Assembly (NCBI RefSeq): GCF_002211105.1
Contig: NZ_JPUA01000008.1
Location: 1-49,005 of the forward strand
Length of the DNA: 49,005 nt
Direction: 5' to 3'
DNA from: Halomonas campaniensis
Lineage (GTDB): Bacteria; Pseudomonadota; Gammaproteobacteria; Pseudomonadales; Halomonadaceae
A model generated the notes under the pieces. That model searched no databases. It was not told the DNA's origin and was given only the letters and a program-made list of their open reading frames with translations. The position numbers and the translations under genes were made by a program. Below, in pieces: positions 15,453 to 23,671 of this stretch. Numbering within the stretch: the first letter of the stretch is position 1; each line of letters begins with the position of its first letter.

Positions 15453-15496
15453 ACGCCTGCTCCCTGTAGAACTCACGCTATTGCTTGCTGAACGTC

Positions 15497-16009
15497 TTAC
15501 CCGCGTTTGAACGCCTGTAGATCGTGTGTATCGATACTTTCTACCTGCGGGGGCAATCCCAACTCTTCGCGTTTGATTTTAACCTGCATTTTTTCCGCTA
15601 GCCGTTCGGCGTCGTCGTCGGTGGTGCGCCCATTAAGCTCTGCCAACTGCGCCATGCCCTGGTGATAGAAAGTGAGCAGATCCAGCGCCGTGCGGTTGTT
15701 CTCTTCCACCGCTTTACGCAGTTGCGAAAGATAGCCACTGACTTGCGACAGGTGATGTTTGAGCTGCCAGACGTAGCGCACCTCCGTCATCCATGGGCGC
15801 TCACGCAGCACGGCAAAGAGCGCACTGGTGGCCAATAGCCCAAGCAGCACACCTAGGGCATTGAGCCATAGGCTGCTGCCAAAGGTGGAGGTAAGGAGCA
15901 TTGAGAACAGGAGGCCGAAAATAATCAGTTGCCCCGCCATGGCAAAGCTGATCATGCGGGCTTTGCGGCGGTAGGTTTCGGGGTCGTGATGTTCTAGGGT
16001 AAATACCAT
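15497..16009 (-). CDS. DUF3087-like inner-membrane protein
   Basis: A 170-residue protein beginning MVFTLEHHDPETYRRKARMI, with two membrane helices at about residues 22-70 and a helical, cytoplasmic C-terminal part rich in charged residues. The order (short cytoplasmic start with DPExYRR, two helices, RPWMTEVRYVWQLK, then LTFYHQGMAQLAELNG) resembles the DUF3087 family of Pseudomonas and Halomonas; I recall this from memory and cannot search. No function is known. ATG at 16009 is preferred because GAGG lies seven bases upstream; the region before it is not conserved-looking. It lies 80 bases after the DAHP synthase gene on the same strand. Confidence 0.7.
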   Translation of the reverse strand: MVFTLEHHDPETYRRKARMISFAMAGQLIIFGLLFSMLLTSTFGSSLWLNALGVLLGLLATSALFAVLRERPWMTEVRYVWQLKHHLSQVSGYLSQLRKAVEENNRTALDLLTFYHQGMAQLAELNGRTTDDDAERLAEKMQVKIKREELGLPPQVESIDTHDLQAFKRG

Positions 16010-16089
16010 GGCCAGCCTCATTATCGCTGCAAACGCCCTATGATACGGGGCTGGCCAGGGCAAACAAGTAATAGCGTTTACAAATGCAA

Positions 16090-17163
16090 TTACGCCAAAC
16101 GCTCCGCGGCCGTTTTGAGTAAGTGTTCGGTGGTTTCCCAGCCCACGCAGGCGTCGGTCACCGATACGCCATAGCGCATAGCACCAGGCTTGAGCGGCTG
16201 CTTGCCTTCAAACAGGTGACTCTCCAGCATCAGCGCGACCAGATTGGCTTCGCCCGCCTGACGCTGCGCCAATACATCCAGCATGACTTCACTCTGGCGG
16301 CGATGATCTTTGCGGGCATTGGCATGGCTGCAATCCACCATTAGCCGTGGGTTTTGCCCGGCATTACGCAGTGCGGTGGTCGCCGCACGTACGTGTTGGG
16401 CCTGATAGTTAGGCTCTCCGTGACCACCGCGTAGCACCACGTGGGTATGCGGGTTGCCCACGGTTTGCTGGACGACCGGATGACCGTGAGCATCCACTGC
16501 AAAACGCTGGTGCGGGTGGGCCGCCGCACTCATGGCATCAATCGCCACTTGTACATCGCCACTGGTGGCATTTTTGAACCCCACCGCCGCTGACAAATCA
16601 CTGGCCAGCTCACGGTGCAGCTGAGATTCGGTGGTGCGTGCGCCAATCGCCACCCAGCTTAGTAAGTCGTCTACGTAGGGCGCCAGCATCGGTTGTAAAA
16701 GCTCGGTAGCCACCGGCAGGCCGCGTGCGGCTACCGCATGCATCAGCTCACGAGAGAGCGCCAACCCACGGGGCATATCGCCGCTGCCATCCAAGCCTGG
16801 GTCGTAGGCCAGCCCTTTCCAGCCCACAGTGGTGCGCGGCTTTTCAACGTAGACGCGCATGACCGGTAAAATACGTTCACTGACCTCTTCGCTTAGCGCA
16901 GCCAGGCGGTCGGCGTACTCCAGCGCGGCATCGGGGTCATGCACGGAACAGGGGCCGACCACCACAAGGAGACGGTTATCCTGACCACTCAAAATTTGCT
17001 GCACGGCATGACGCTGGCGGGCAATTTGTTCGCTTAGCGAGTCGCTTAACGCAATACGTTGGCGTAGCTCGGCGGGGGTTGGCAATCGGTTTGCAGTGAG
17101 CGCAGGCGCTGAAGGCGTTAGTCGAGCAGTAACTTGGGCAGCAGGGCTGATAGGCGCATTCAT
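16090..17163 (-). CDS. 3-deoxy-7-phosphoheptulonate (DAHP) synthase, class I AroF/G/H type
   Basis: A 357-residue enzyme that joins phosphoenolpyruvate and erythrose 4-phosphate, the first step of the shikimate pathway to Phe, Tyr and Trp. Class I motifs are clear: VVVGPCSVHD (PEP/metal), EKPRTTVGWKGL, GARTTESQLHRE, GFKNATSGDVQ, and DCSHANARKDH. Which aromatic acid inhibits it cannot be read from the sequence. The start at 17163 (MNAPISP) has GGAG just upstream, whereas a start at 17190 would lie inside leader 2 in another frame. The first 25 residues are Ala/Pro-rich and longer than in E. coli. Two aromatic-rich leader peptides and a terminator precede it, and the second leader's stop is two bases before its ATG. 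Expression is therefore probably set by aromatic aminoacyl-tRNA supply. Confidence 0.93.
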   Translation of the reverse strand: MNAPISPAAQVTARLTPSAPALTANRLPTPAELRQRIALSDSLSEQIARQRHAVQQILSGQDNRLLVVVGPCSVHDPDAALEYADRLAALSEEVSERILPVMRVYVEKPRTTVGWKGLAYDPGLDGSGDMPRGLALSRELMHAVAARGLPVATELLQPMLAPYVDDLLSWVAIGARTTESQLHRELASDLSAAVGFKNATSGDVQVAIDAMSAAAHPHQRFAVDAHGHPVVQQTVGNPHTHVVLRGGHGEPNYQAQHVRAATTALRNAGQNPRLMVDCSHANARKDHRRQSEVMLDVLAQRQAGEANLVALMLESHLFEGKQPLKPGAMRYGVSVTDACVGWETTEHLLKTAAERLA

Positions 17164-17165
17164 GA

Positions 17166-17327
17166 TTAATTCTCCGCAATCGTGTGACATCGTATGGCTG
17201 TGTGACCACCCAAGTGAACACGGTCGGAGGTGGCAGCTAGCACCGACCGCGCGTCGCTAAATCGCCAGCTATAGCCATAACCTACAAAGCCGGTAGCGAA
17301 AGCGTTAGTCAGTGCGCGATAGATCAT
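17166..17327 (-). CDS. Aromatic-rich leader peptide 2, coupled to DAHP synthase
   Basis: A 53-residue reading frame with an excellent AAGGAG seven bases before its ATG. It contains an aromatic cluster at residues 10-23 with three Phe, two Tyr and one Trp (core GFVGYGYSWRFS), then a 30-residue tail with no aromatic residue. Its TAA is two bases before the ATG of the DAHP synthase gene, and the synthase's GGAG lies in its last codons, so translation of the two is probably coupled. A hairpin can form within the tail (17221-17227 with 17243-17249, CCGACCG/CGGTCGG), and CTCCG at 17225-17229 is complementary to the CGGAG of the synthase's ribosome site (17172-17176). The peptide itself is unlikely to have a function after synthesis; a regulatory role is inferred. 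Confidence 0.68.
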   Translation of the reverse strand: MIYRALTNAFATGFVGYGYSWRFSDARSVLAATSDRVHLGGHTAIRCHTIAEN

Positions 17328-17401
17328 GATGCTGCTCCTTAATGAAAAAATGATGAATAACGGTTGCTGAAAATCACTCAGTCTATAAATCGCGGGGGCC
17401 C

Positions 17402-17445
17402 AAAAACGCCAGAAGCCCCGGCGGGGTTACCGACCGGGGCTTCTG
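17402..17445 (-). terminator. Intrinsic terminator (attenuator) between the two leader peptides
   Basis: Read on the minus strand, a perfect 12-bp GC-rich stem (CAGAAGCCCCGG pairing with CCGGGGCTTCTG, 17410-17421 with 17434-17445) with a 12-base loop is followed three bases later by TTTTT (17402-17406). It lies 44 bases downstream of the stop of leader 1 and upstream of leader 2, the position expected for an attenuator controlling the DAHP synthase. Confidence 0.8.
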
Positions 17446-17512
17446 TGCTTGCGGCAGGCAACCGGGTGGTGTGCCTGTTGGCGCGACGTTAGGCGTCGGC
17501 CAGGGGCACACC
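17425..17512 (-). promoter_or_regulatory. Alternative leader-RNA pairings of the DAHP synthase attenuator
   Basis: Two competing pairings can be drawn. GGTGTGCC in the end of leader 1 (17505-17512) pairs perfectly with GGCACACC (17468-17475), a '1:2' stem that a ribosome near the leader stop would cover. GGTTGCC (17457-17463) can pair with GGTAACC (17425-17431) located in the terminator loop, a possible antiterminator with one G-U pair. This follows the usual logic of trp-type attenuation, but the folding energies were not computed and the antiterminator is the weakest element. Confidence 0.45.
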
Positions 17513-17599
17513 GTGGCTAAACCAATACCCATAAAACGCAAAGCCGCCAGCCAATTCTGGCTGCGGGTTCACTGTAGGTGGGTTGGTTAGTCGCTGCAT
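17489..17599 (-). CDS. Aromatic-rich leader peptide 1 (attenuator leader)
   Basis: A 36-residue reading frame with GGAAG six bases before the chosen ATG (another in-frame ATG lies six bases upstream, too close to that site). Residues 20-27 are F-A-F-Y-G-Y-W-F: three Phe, two Tyr and one Trp in eight codons, far above chance. The stop is followed by an alternative-stem region and an intrinsic terminator. Leaders of trp and pheA operons carry codons of a single amino acid; this one carries all three aromatic acids, which fits control of DAHP synthase, the common first step. Stalling of the ribosome in this cluster when any aromatic tRNA is uncharged would favour read-through (inference from established attenuation). 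Confidence 0.75.
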   Translation of the reverse strand: MQRLTNPPTVNPQPELAGGFAFYGYWFSHGVPLADA

Positions 17600-17721
17600 G
17601 CTCATCTTCCGTTAGATTCTGTTAGTGCCGCTGGCAGTCGCTAGCCCGGGTAAATCGTCTGACAGGGCTGCTCCATGGCATTGTGCTTTATCCTGCCTGC
17701 AAGCGCTGCAAATGGCAACAC

Positions 17722-17850
17722 TCAACCGCTAAAAGCTTGTACCCAACCAATGGTAGCGGGCAGCGCGCTCATACTTACCAGCACAACCACGCCTAGAAAA
17801 ATGGACAGGAAACCAGAGTCGTCTTTAAAGTTTTCGTCGTGATGGGCCAT
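17722..17850 (-). CDS. Small single-pass membrane protein, 42 residues, unknown
   Basis: A short reading frame with a strong AGGAGG-type ribosome site (GGAGG ending six bases before the ATG). The first 13 residues are charged and hydrophilic (MAHHDENFKDDSG); residues 14-40 form one hydrophobic segment (FLSIFLGVVVLVSMSALP...GWVQAF) that could span the membrane. I do not recognise the family. It lies 59 bases after fre on the same strand and could share its transcript, or stand as a separate gene before the aromatic leader. The good ribosome site and membrane-like pattern are what support it. Confidence 0.6.
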   Translation of the reverse strand: MAHHDENFKDDSGFLSIFLGVVVLVSMSALPATIGWVQAFSG

Positions 17851-17909
17851 GTTAGCCTCCTTTTTTAACAACGCTATATCAGGGGGAGCGTTACAACGCT
17901 GCGGTCATA

Positions 17910-18650
17910 TTAAGTAGAACGGGGGGCGTAGGCAAACACATCCGAAAACACCCGTTCAAGCTTTATGCCTTTTGTGTCGAGCACATCCAGGCAGGCGTAG
18001 ACCATGTTGGGCGAACCCGAGATATAGACATCGTGGGTGTCTGGGGTGACATCGGCGCTTTTCAACACCTGATCAATACGGCCCAAGTGATGGAAGATCC
18101 GCTTGCCCGCTGCTAACGGCTCTTCTAAAGGCGATTCGGTTACCGCATGGAAGCAGACATTGGCGTGGGTTTGTGCCCAGTGGCTCGCCAGTTGCTCCAA
18201 ATAGAGATCGCGGTGTTCGCGGGCTGCCCACCACAACGAAATTTCCCGCTCAGGCTGTTCGTGCAGCACCGCTTCGATGATCGCTTTCATCTGGGAAAAA
18301 CCAGTGCCTGCGGCAATCAGCATTAACGGACGTTGGCTTTGACGATCAAGCACGCACTCGCCGCTAGGTAAACGCAGCGTGAGCTGGTTGGCTACCTGCA
18401 GCAGTTCACGCAGCCGCGCTGAGTTATCCCGCTCCGGCCAGTGCTGTATATGTAGCTCGATAACACCATCACTGCGGTCGGCACTGGCGATCGAAAACGG
18501 CACCCAGGTGGCATCGTCCAGTTTAAGCTCTAAATATTGCCCCGGCGCGTGCTGCATGGCTTCGGCGCGCCCGGCGAGCGTCACACCAAACACATCCGGG
18601 CTTAAGTTCTCAACCTCGGTGACCTGGCACGTCAACGTCCTTGCACTCAT
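17910..18650 (-). CDS. fre: NAD(P)H-flavin reductase (Fre/LuxG type)
   Basis: A 246-residue ferredoxin-NADP reductase-like flavoprotein. The FAD/flavin domain has PGQYLELK and VPFSIAS (RxYS-like motif), and the nucleotide domain has MLIAAGTGFSQMKAI followed by ISLWWAAREHRDLY and VYISGSPNMV, as in Fre and LuxG. It reduces free flavins with NAD(P)H, and can support ubiquinone synthesis and iron release. It directly follows ubiD, as in E. coli (ubiD-fre); UbiD needs prenylated FMN, for which reduced FMN is a precursor substrate of UbiX, so supply of reduced flavin is a sensible link. ATG at 18650 (MSARTLT) has AAAGAGGC upstream and removes a non-conserved N-terminal extension. Confidence 0.88.
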   Translation of the reverse strand: MSARTLTCQVTEVENLSPDVFGVTLAGRAEAMQHAPGQYLELKLDDATWVPFSIASADRSDGVIELHIQHWPERDNSARLRELLQVANQLTLRLPSGECVLDRQSQRPLMLIAAGTGFSQMKAIIEAVLHEQPEREISLWWAAREHRDLYLEQLASHWAQTHANVCFHAVTESPLEEPLAAGKRIFHHLGRIDQVLKSADVTPDTHDVYISGSPNMVYACLDVLDTKGIKLERVFSDVFAYAPRST

Positions 18651-18691
18651 GAAAGCCTCTTTTAACAAATTTGTTCAGCGATACATCGCAT

Positions 18692-20182
18692 TCAGCGGCG
18701 AGCGGGCGGCAATTCAAGGTCAATCCCCAGCGCTTCCCAACGTTCATCCACCCGCGCTTTAACAGCATCGTCCATCACAATCGGGGTGCCCCATTCACGA
18801 TCCGTTTCGCCTGGCCACTTATTGGTGGCATCTAGGCCCATTTTTGAGCCGAGCCCCGAGACTGGCGAGGCGAAATCGAGATAATCAATCGGGGTATTTT
18901 CGACCATCACGGTGTCCCGGGCGGGATCCATCCGGGTGGTGATCGCCCAGATTACGTCTTCCCAATTGCGCGCGTCCACGTCGTCATCCAGCACAATCAC
19001 AAACTTGGTGTACATAAACTGGCGCAGGAAGCTCCATACCCCCATCATTACGCGCTTGGCGTGGCCGGGGTACTGCTTCTTCATGGTGACCACCGCCATG
19101 CGGTAAGAACAGCCTTCCGGCGGCAGGTAGAAGTCGACAATTTCGGGAAACTGCTTACACAGAATGGGCACAAAGACTTCGTTGAGCGCCACGCCCAGAA
19201 TCGCTGGCTCGTCCGGCGGACGCCCGGTGTAGGTCGAGTGATAAATCGCATCACGGCGCATGGTCATCCGCGTGATGGTAAACACCGGAAAGTGATCGAC
19301 CTCGTTGTAGTAACCGGTGTGGTCACCAAAGGGGCCTTCCGCCGCCATGTCGTCAGGATAGATAAAGCCTTCGAGGATAATCTCGCTGGACGCGGGTACA
19401 TCCAGATCAGCATGGCCGCACTTTACCAGCTCAGTACGCGAACCGCGCAGCAGGCCCGCAAAAGCGTACTCCGAGAGCGAATCCGGCACCGGGGTTACGG
19501 CGCCCAAAATCGTCGCCGGGTCGGCGCCAAGCGCCACTGCGACAGGGAAAGGCTCACCTGGGTGGGCTTTCTGGAACTCCAGAAAATCCAACGCGCCGCC
19601 GCGGTGGGAGAGCCAACGCATGATCAGGCGGTTTTTGCCAATTTTCTGCTGGCGATAGATCCCCAGATTCTGGCGCTTCTTATGCGGCCCTTTGGTAATC
19701 ACCAGTGGCCAGGTGACCAGCGGCGCTGCATCGCCAGGCCAGCAGTGCTGAATCGGCAGTAGGTCAAGATCGACCTCGTCATCTTCATACACCACCTCTT
19801 GCACCGGCGCATGCTTGACGTTTTTGGGACCCATGCTGAGCACTTGCTTGAAGATCGGCAGCTTGTCCCAGGCGTCTTTCAAGCCTTTGGGCGGATCAGG
19901 CTCTTTGAGAAATGCTAACAGCTTGCCCACTTCTCTGAGTGCTTCTACCGACTCCTGCCCCATGCCCAGCGCCACCCGTTTGGGGGTGCCAAACAGGTTA
20001 CCCAGCAGCGGCATGTCGTGGCCTTTGACGTTTTCAAACAGCAACGCCGGGCCACCGGCACGCAGTGTGCGGTCACAAATTTCGGTGATTTCCAGGTAAG
20101 GATCGACTTCGACATGGATACGTTTGAGTTCCCCCTGGGCTTCAAGCGCCGCGATGAACTCACGCAGGTCTTTGTACTTCAA
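18692..20182 (-). CDS. ubiD: 4-hydroxy-3-polyprenylbenzoate decarboxylase
   Basis: A 496-residue enzyme of the UbiD family, using prenylated FMN, that removes the carboxyl group of octaprenyl hydroxybenzoate in ubiquinone synthesis. The length matches E. coli UbiD (497). Recognisable segments are the N-terminal [22 protein letters not shown], the [19 protein letters not shown] segment, [11 protein letters not shown] (conserved glutamate of the active site), and the C-terminal DLELPP tail. It lies downstream of rho, 102 bases away, as in Pseudomonas, and fre follows 41 bases later. A hairpin sits in the gap to rho. Confidence 0.95.
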   Translation of the reverse strand: MKYKDLREFIAALEAQGELKRIHVEVDPYLEITEICDRTLRAGGPALLFENVKGHDMPLLGNLFGTPKRVALGMGQESVEALREVGKLLAFLKEPDPPKGLKDAWDKLPIFKQVLSMGPKNVKHAPVQEVVYEDDEVDLDLLPIQHCWPGDAAPLVTWPLVITKGPHKKRQNLGIYRQQKIGKNRLIMRWLSHRGGALDFLEFQKAHPGEPFPVAVALGADPATILGAVTPVPDSLSEYAFAGLLRGSRTELVKCGHADLDVPASSEIILEGFIYPDDMAAEGPFGDHTGYYNEVDHFPVFTITRMTMRRDAIYHSTYTGRPPDEPAILGVALNEVFVPILCKQFPEIVDFYLPPEGCSYRMAVVTMKKQYPGHAKRVMMGVWSFLRQFMYTKFVIVLDDDVDARNWEDVIWAITTRMDPARDTVMVENTPIDYLDFASPVSGLGSKMGLDATNKWPGETDREWGTPIVMDDAVKARVDERWEALGIDLELPPARR

Positions 20183-20207
20183 GGCACGCTCCCTGGCTGG
20201 CGAATGC

Positions 20208-20229
20208 GCCGCTAGATGACATTAGCGGC
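20208..20229. repeat. Short inverted repeat between rho and ubiD
   Basis: GCCGCTA at 20208-20214 and TAGCGGC at 20223-20229 form a 7-bp stem with an eight-base loop. On the minus strand it lies about 25 bases before ubiD and after rho. No T run follows, so it is not an intrinsic terminator; it may stabilise the transcript or limit read-through. Confidence 0.4.
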
Positions 20230-20284
20230 GTTGATCATAGCGGCGGTTCTGCACTACACGCTAGCGTCGCACTTGCGCTGCCAC

Positions 20285-21544
20285 TTAGCGACGTTTCATC
20301 GCTTCAAAGAACTCGAGATTGGTCTTGGTATCTTTCAGACGGTCAATCAGGAATTCAGTGGCGGCGGTATCTTCCATCGGATTGAGTAGCTTGCGCAGAA
20401 TCCACATACGCTGCATTTCATCTTCAGAGGCCAGCAGGTCTTCACGACGGGTGCCACTACGACGGATATTGATCGCCGGGAATACGCGACGCTCAGCCAG
20501 CTTGCGATCCAGGTGGGCTTCCATGTTGCCGGTACCCTTGAACTCTTCGAAGATGACTTCGTCCATTTTGGAGCCGGTATCGACCAACGCCGTGGCGATA
20601 ATCGTCAGGCTGCCGCCCTCTTCGATGTTACGCGCCGCACCAAAGAAGCGTTTCGGCTTTTCCAGGGCGTGGGCATCGACACCACCGGTAAGTACTTTGC
20701 CTGAGCTCGGTACCACGGTGTTGTAGGCACGCGCTAAGCGAGTAATCGAGTCGAGCAGAATGACCACGTCTTTCTTGTGCTCGACCAGGCGTTTGGCTTT
20801 CTCGATAACCATCTCGGCCACTTGCACGTGTCGCGCCGGTGGCTCATCGAAGGTCGACGCCACTACTTCGCCACGCACGGTGCGCGACATTTCGGTCACT
20901 TCCTCAGGGCGCTCATCGATCAGCAGTACGATCAGATGACACTCTGGGTTGTTGCGTGTGATGGAGGTCGCGATGTTCTGCAACATCAGCGTTTTACCCG
21001 CCTTGGGCGGCGATACCAGCAGACCACGTTGGCCTTTACCGATTGGCGCGGTTAGATCGATGATCCGCGCGGTAAGGTCTTCCGTGGAGCCGTTACCGAT
21101 CTCCATACGCATACGATCGTCTGGGAACAGTGGCGTTAAGTTCTCAAACAGGATCTTGTGCTTGGCATTTTCCGGACGGTCAAAGTTGATTTGACTGACC
21201 TTCAGCAGGGCGAAATAGCGTTCCCCCTCCTTCGGCGGGCGGATTTTGCCGGAAATGGAGTCACCCTTGCGCAGATTGAAACGGCGGATCTGCGAAGGCG
21301 ATATATAGATATCGTCGGGACCGGCGAGATACGAGCTGTCAGCGCTACGCAGGAAGCCGAAGCCATCCTGAAGAATTTCCAGCACACCGTCGCCATAGAT
21401 ATCCTCGCCACTTTTGGCGTGTTTCTTGAGGATGGCGAAAATGATGTCCTGCTTGCGCGAACGGGCCAAGTTATCAATACCCATTTCACGGGCGATATCG
21501 AGGAGCTCGGGAACGTTTTTTTGCTTGAGTTCAGTGAGATTCAT
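20285..21544 (-). CDS. rho: Transcription termination factor Rho
   Basis: A 419-residue hexameric RNA helicase, the same size as E. coli Rho. The N-terminal helical domain is followed by an RNA-binding cold-shock-like domain (DGFGFLR, residues 61-67), the ATP-binding Walker A SPPKAGKT (178-185), Walker [17 protein letters not shown], and the R-loop and Q-loop segments near [13 protein letters not shown]. It binds C-rich RNA and ends transcription. No good ribosome site precedes the ATG, as in other rho genes, and a very short frame (MSNFLTHR, 21541-21567) overlaps its start in ATGA. Autoregulation through the long leader is known in E. coli; here it is inferred. Confidence 0.97.
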   Translation of the reverse strand: MNLTELKQKNVPELLDIAREMGIDNLARSRKQDIIFAILKKHAKSGEDIYGDGVLEILQDGFGFLRSADSSYLAGPDDIYISPSQIRRFNLRKGDSISGKIRPPKEGERYFALLKVSQINFDRPENAKHKILFENLTPLFPDDRMRMEIGNGSTEDLTARIIDLTAPIGKGQRGLLVSPPKAGKTLMLQNIATSITRNNPECHLIVLLIDERPEEVTEMSRTVRGEVVASTFDEPPARHVQVAEMVIEKAKRLVEHKKDVVILLDSITRLARAYNTVVPSSGKVLTGGVDAHALEKPKRFFGAARNIEEGGSLTIIATALVDTGSKMDEVIFEEFKGTGNMEAHLDRKLAERRVFPAINIRRSGTRREDLLASEDEMQRMWILRKLLNPMEDTAATEFLIDRLKDTKTNLEFFEAMKRR

Positions 21545-22126
21545 CGGTGTGTTAGAAAGTTGCTCATGGAAGCTGGGCGCCAGGCGCCGGGAGTAAGACA
21601 GGAGGCGTGAAAGTGACGCCGTGTGATGCGTTCAGACCCCGGTAAAGGCACGCGCTCGAAGATGAAAGGAACGTCGCTGGACTTAACTAACAACGCTGCT
21701 GCTGGTTGTTATTAAGACTCAACTCGAGGGTGCTAACACTTGCCAACTCTGGTTCTCACAGGAGAGTGGTTGAACCAGTGGGTTATCTGACGACTTGGAA
21801 TTCTGGCTGACGCTAACGGGATACACTGAGAGTAACGTCTGGGGCGACTAAGGTGCCGTACTTGAACGACGCATGCAAGATGTTTTACCTAAACAACGTA
21901 TCTAAGACGCTCTTTATCTCTGAGCTAGCTCTAATAAACTATTCTTAAGACGTTGCGTAATCTCAACCGCGGCGTGCTTGTGGACACACTAACTAACCAG
22001 GTCAGATCAAGCCAGTAGGTCGATGGTAGTCAAGCGCCGCGACAAACGCAAGCCTTTAGGCGCCTGGCAATTGACAATAGATAAAGGTCGCCGCAACCTT
22101 GGCACAGCCAACACGAAGGAAAGCTC
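21545..22126. other. Divergent intergenic region between rho and ppx, including rho leader
   Basis: These 582 bases hold no convincing gene; in Pseudomonas this is where trxA usually stands, and it is absent. A GGCGCC/GGCGCC dyad lies near 21580. A minus-strand open frame without a good start or ribosome site runs into the rho ATG, ending as the ATGA overlap at 21541-21544. TTGACA at about 22070 on the plus strand may be a -35 element for ppx, but no fitting -10 is clear. The region is more AT-rich than the flanking genes. Confidence 0.5.
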
Positions 22127-23671
22127 ATGCCCAAGGACATTACGCTCCCCATTGCCCCCTCTGCCGCTGAGGTAGACAGCGGTGCGCCGCAGCGCTTCGC
22201 CGCTATAGATCTGGGCTCCAACAGCTTTCACCTACTGGTGGCTAACTACCAGCACGAGCGCCTCCAGGTGGTGGCCCGCTTGGGTGAAAAGGTACAGCTC
22301 GCTGCAGGCTTGGACGATGACGGCCTGCTCAGCGAAGAGGCGATGCAGCGCGCGCTGGACTGCCTGGGGCGCTTTGCGCCGTTTTTAAGCGATATTACCA
22401 ACGCCAATTTGCGTATTGTCGGCACTAACGCTCTGCGCGATGCCGATAATAGCCAGGCATTTATCGAGCGCGCCGAGACCCAGCTAGGTCATGCCATCGA
22501 AATTATTGCCGGCCGTGAAGAGGCGCGTCTGATCTATTTAGGTGCTGCCCACGCGCTGGCCGAAAATGGCCGCCGATTAATCGTCGATATTGGCGGCGGT
22601 TCAACCGAATTTATCATTGGCGAAGCCTTTGAGCCCAAAGCGCTGGAAAGCCTACGCATGGGCTGCGTGACCTTTTCCCGGCGCTTCTTCCCCGACGGCG
22701 AATTAAATGAAAAACGCATGCGCCGCGCCGAACTCGCCGCACTTTCCGAGCTTGCTAATATTCAGCGCCCCTACCAACGCCTGGGCTGGGACGACCCGGT
22801 CGGCTCCAGTGGCACCATCAAGGCTGCCGCCAGCGTACTGCATGCCTACGGCGACACTCCCCATGAAGGCGTTATCACCCGCGACGGTTTGCAGAAGCTG
22901 CGCGAACGGCTGCTGAAGTGTAAACAGCTGGATAAAGTCGTGCTGGATGGACTTAAAGCCGACCGCGCCAAAGTCTTCCCGGCAGGTATTGCCATTCTTG
23001 GAGCGATTTTCGAGGCCTTTGATTTAACCCAGATGCGCTATGCGGATGGCGCACTGCGCGAAGGCGTCCTCTACGATATGGCCGGACGCAACACGGCAGA
23101 GGATTCACGCTCCAAGAGCCTCGAATCGCTGAAGCGTACCTACGACGTGGATAGCCGCCAAGGGCTGAACGTTGCTGATACCGCCATGCGTCTGTTTAAC
23201 CAGGTGCGCCACGCCTGGTCACTCAGCCCCGAGCAGGGGCGCTACCTGCAGTGGGCCTGCCATCTACATGAAATCGGTCTGGCGATCTCACATAGCCAGT
23301 TTCATCGCCACGGTGCCTACCTGTTAGAGCATTCGGATCTCGCTGGTTTTTCACGCCCTGAACAGCGCCAACTGGCGTTTCTGGTGCGCGCCCACCGGCG
23401 CAAATTTCCGCTCAAGGAGTGGCAGGCCCTGCCCGAGGCGCAGCAGGCGACCACTCAAAAACTTGCCCGACTGCTGCGTTTAGCCGTGCTGCTCAACCAT
23501 TCACGCCCGGAAACCGCTCCCTCGCTGCCAGAAATAAACGTCGACAGCGATAGCCTGACCATCACTCTGCCCGCCAATGATGAACCCACCCTGCTGAGCA
23601 CTGATTTGGAGCAGGAGCAGGCCTTTATGGAAGCTGCCGGTTTTAAACTGGTAATTAAGCAGGCAAATTAA
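22127..23671 (+). CDS. ppx: Exopolyphosphatase
   Basis: A 514-residue enzyme of the Ppx/GppA family that removes terminal phosphates from long polyphosphate chains. The ASKHA phosphate loops are AAIDLGSNSFHLLVA near residue 25 and IVDIGGGSTEFIIG near 150; a C-terminal HD-like helical domain includes HLHEIGLAISHSQFHRHGAYL, as in E. coli Ppx (513 residues). The ATG at 22127 has AGGAAAG before it and gives a 20-residue N-terminal extension ahead of the conserved strand. The gene is divergent from rho and its 3' end overlaps that of tilS by 17 bases. Confidence 0.93.
   Translation: MPKDITLPIAPSAAEVDSGAPQRFAAIDLGSNSFHLLVANYQHERLQVVARLGEKVQLAAGLDDDGLLSEEAMQRALDCLGRFAPFLSDITNANLRIVGTNALRDADNSQAFIERAETQLGHAIEIIAGREEARLIYLGAAHALAENGRRLIVDIGGGSTEFIIGEAFEPKALESLRMGCVTFSRRFFPDGELNEKRMRRAELAALSELANIQRPYQRLGWDDPVGSSGTIKAAASVLHAYGDTPHEGVITRDGLQKLRERLLKCKQLDKVVLDGLKADRAKVFPAGIAILGAIFEAFDLTQMRYADGALREGVLYDMAGRNTAEDSRSKSLESLKRTYDVDSRQGLNVADTAMRLFNQVRHAWSLSPEQGRYLQWACHLHEIGLAISHSQFHRHGAYLLEHSDLAGFSRPEQRQLAFLVRAHRRKFPLKEWQALPEAQQATTQKLARLLRLAVLLNHSRPETAPSLPEINVDSDSLTITLPANDEPTLLSTDLEQEQAFMEAAGFKLVIKQAN

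Noticed and set aside
19061..19762. Open frame of 233 codons on + opposite ubiD
   Set aside because: Antisense shadow of a strongly recognised gene.
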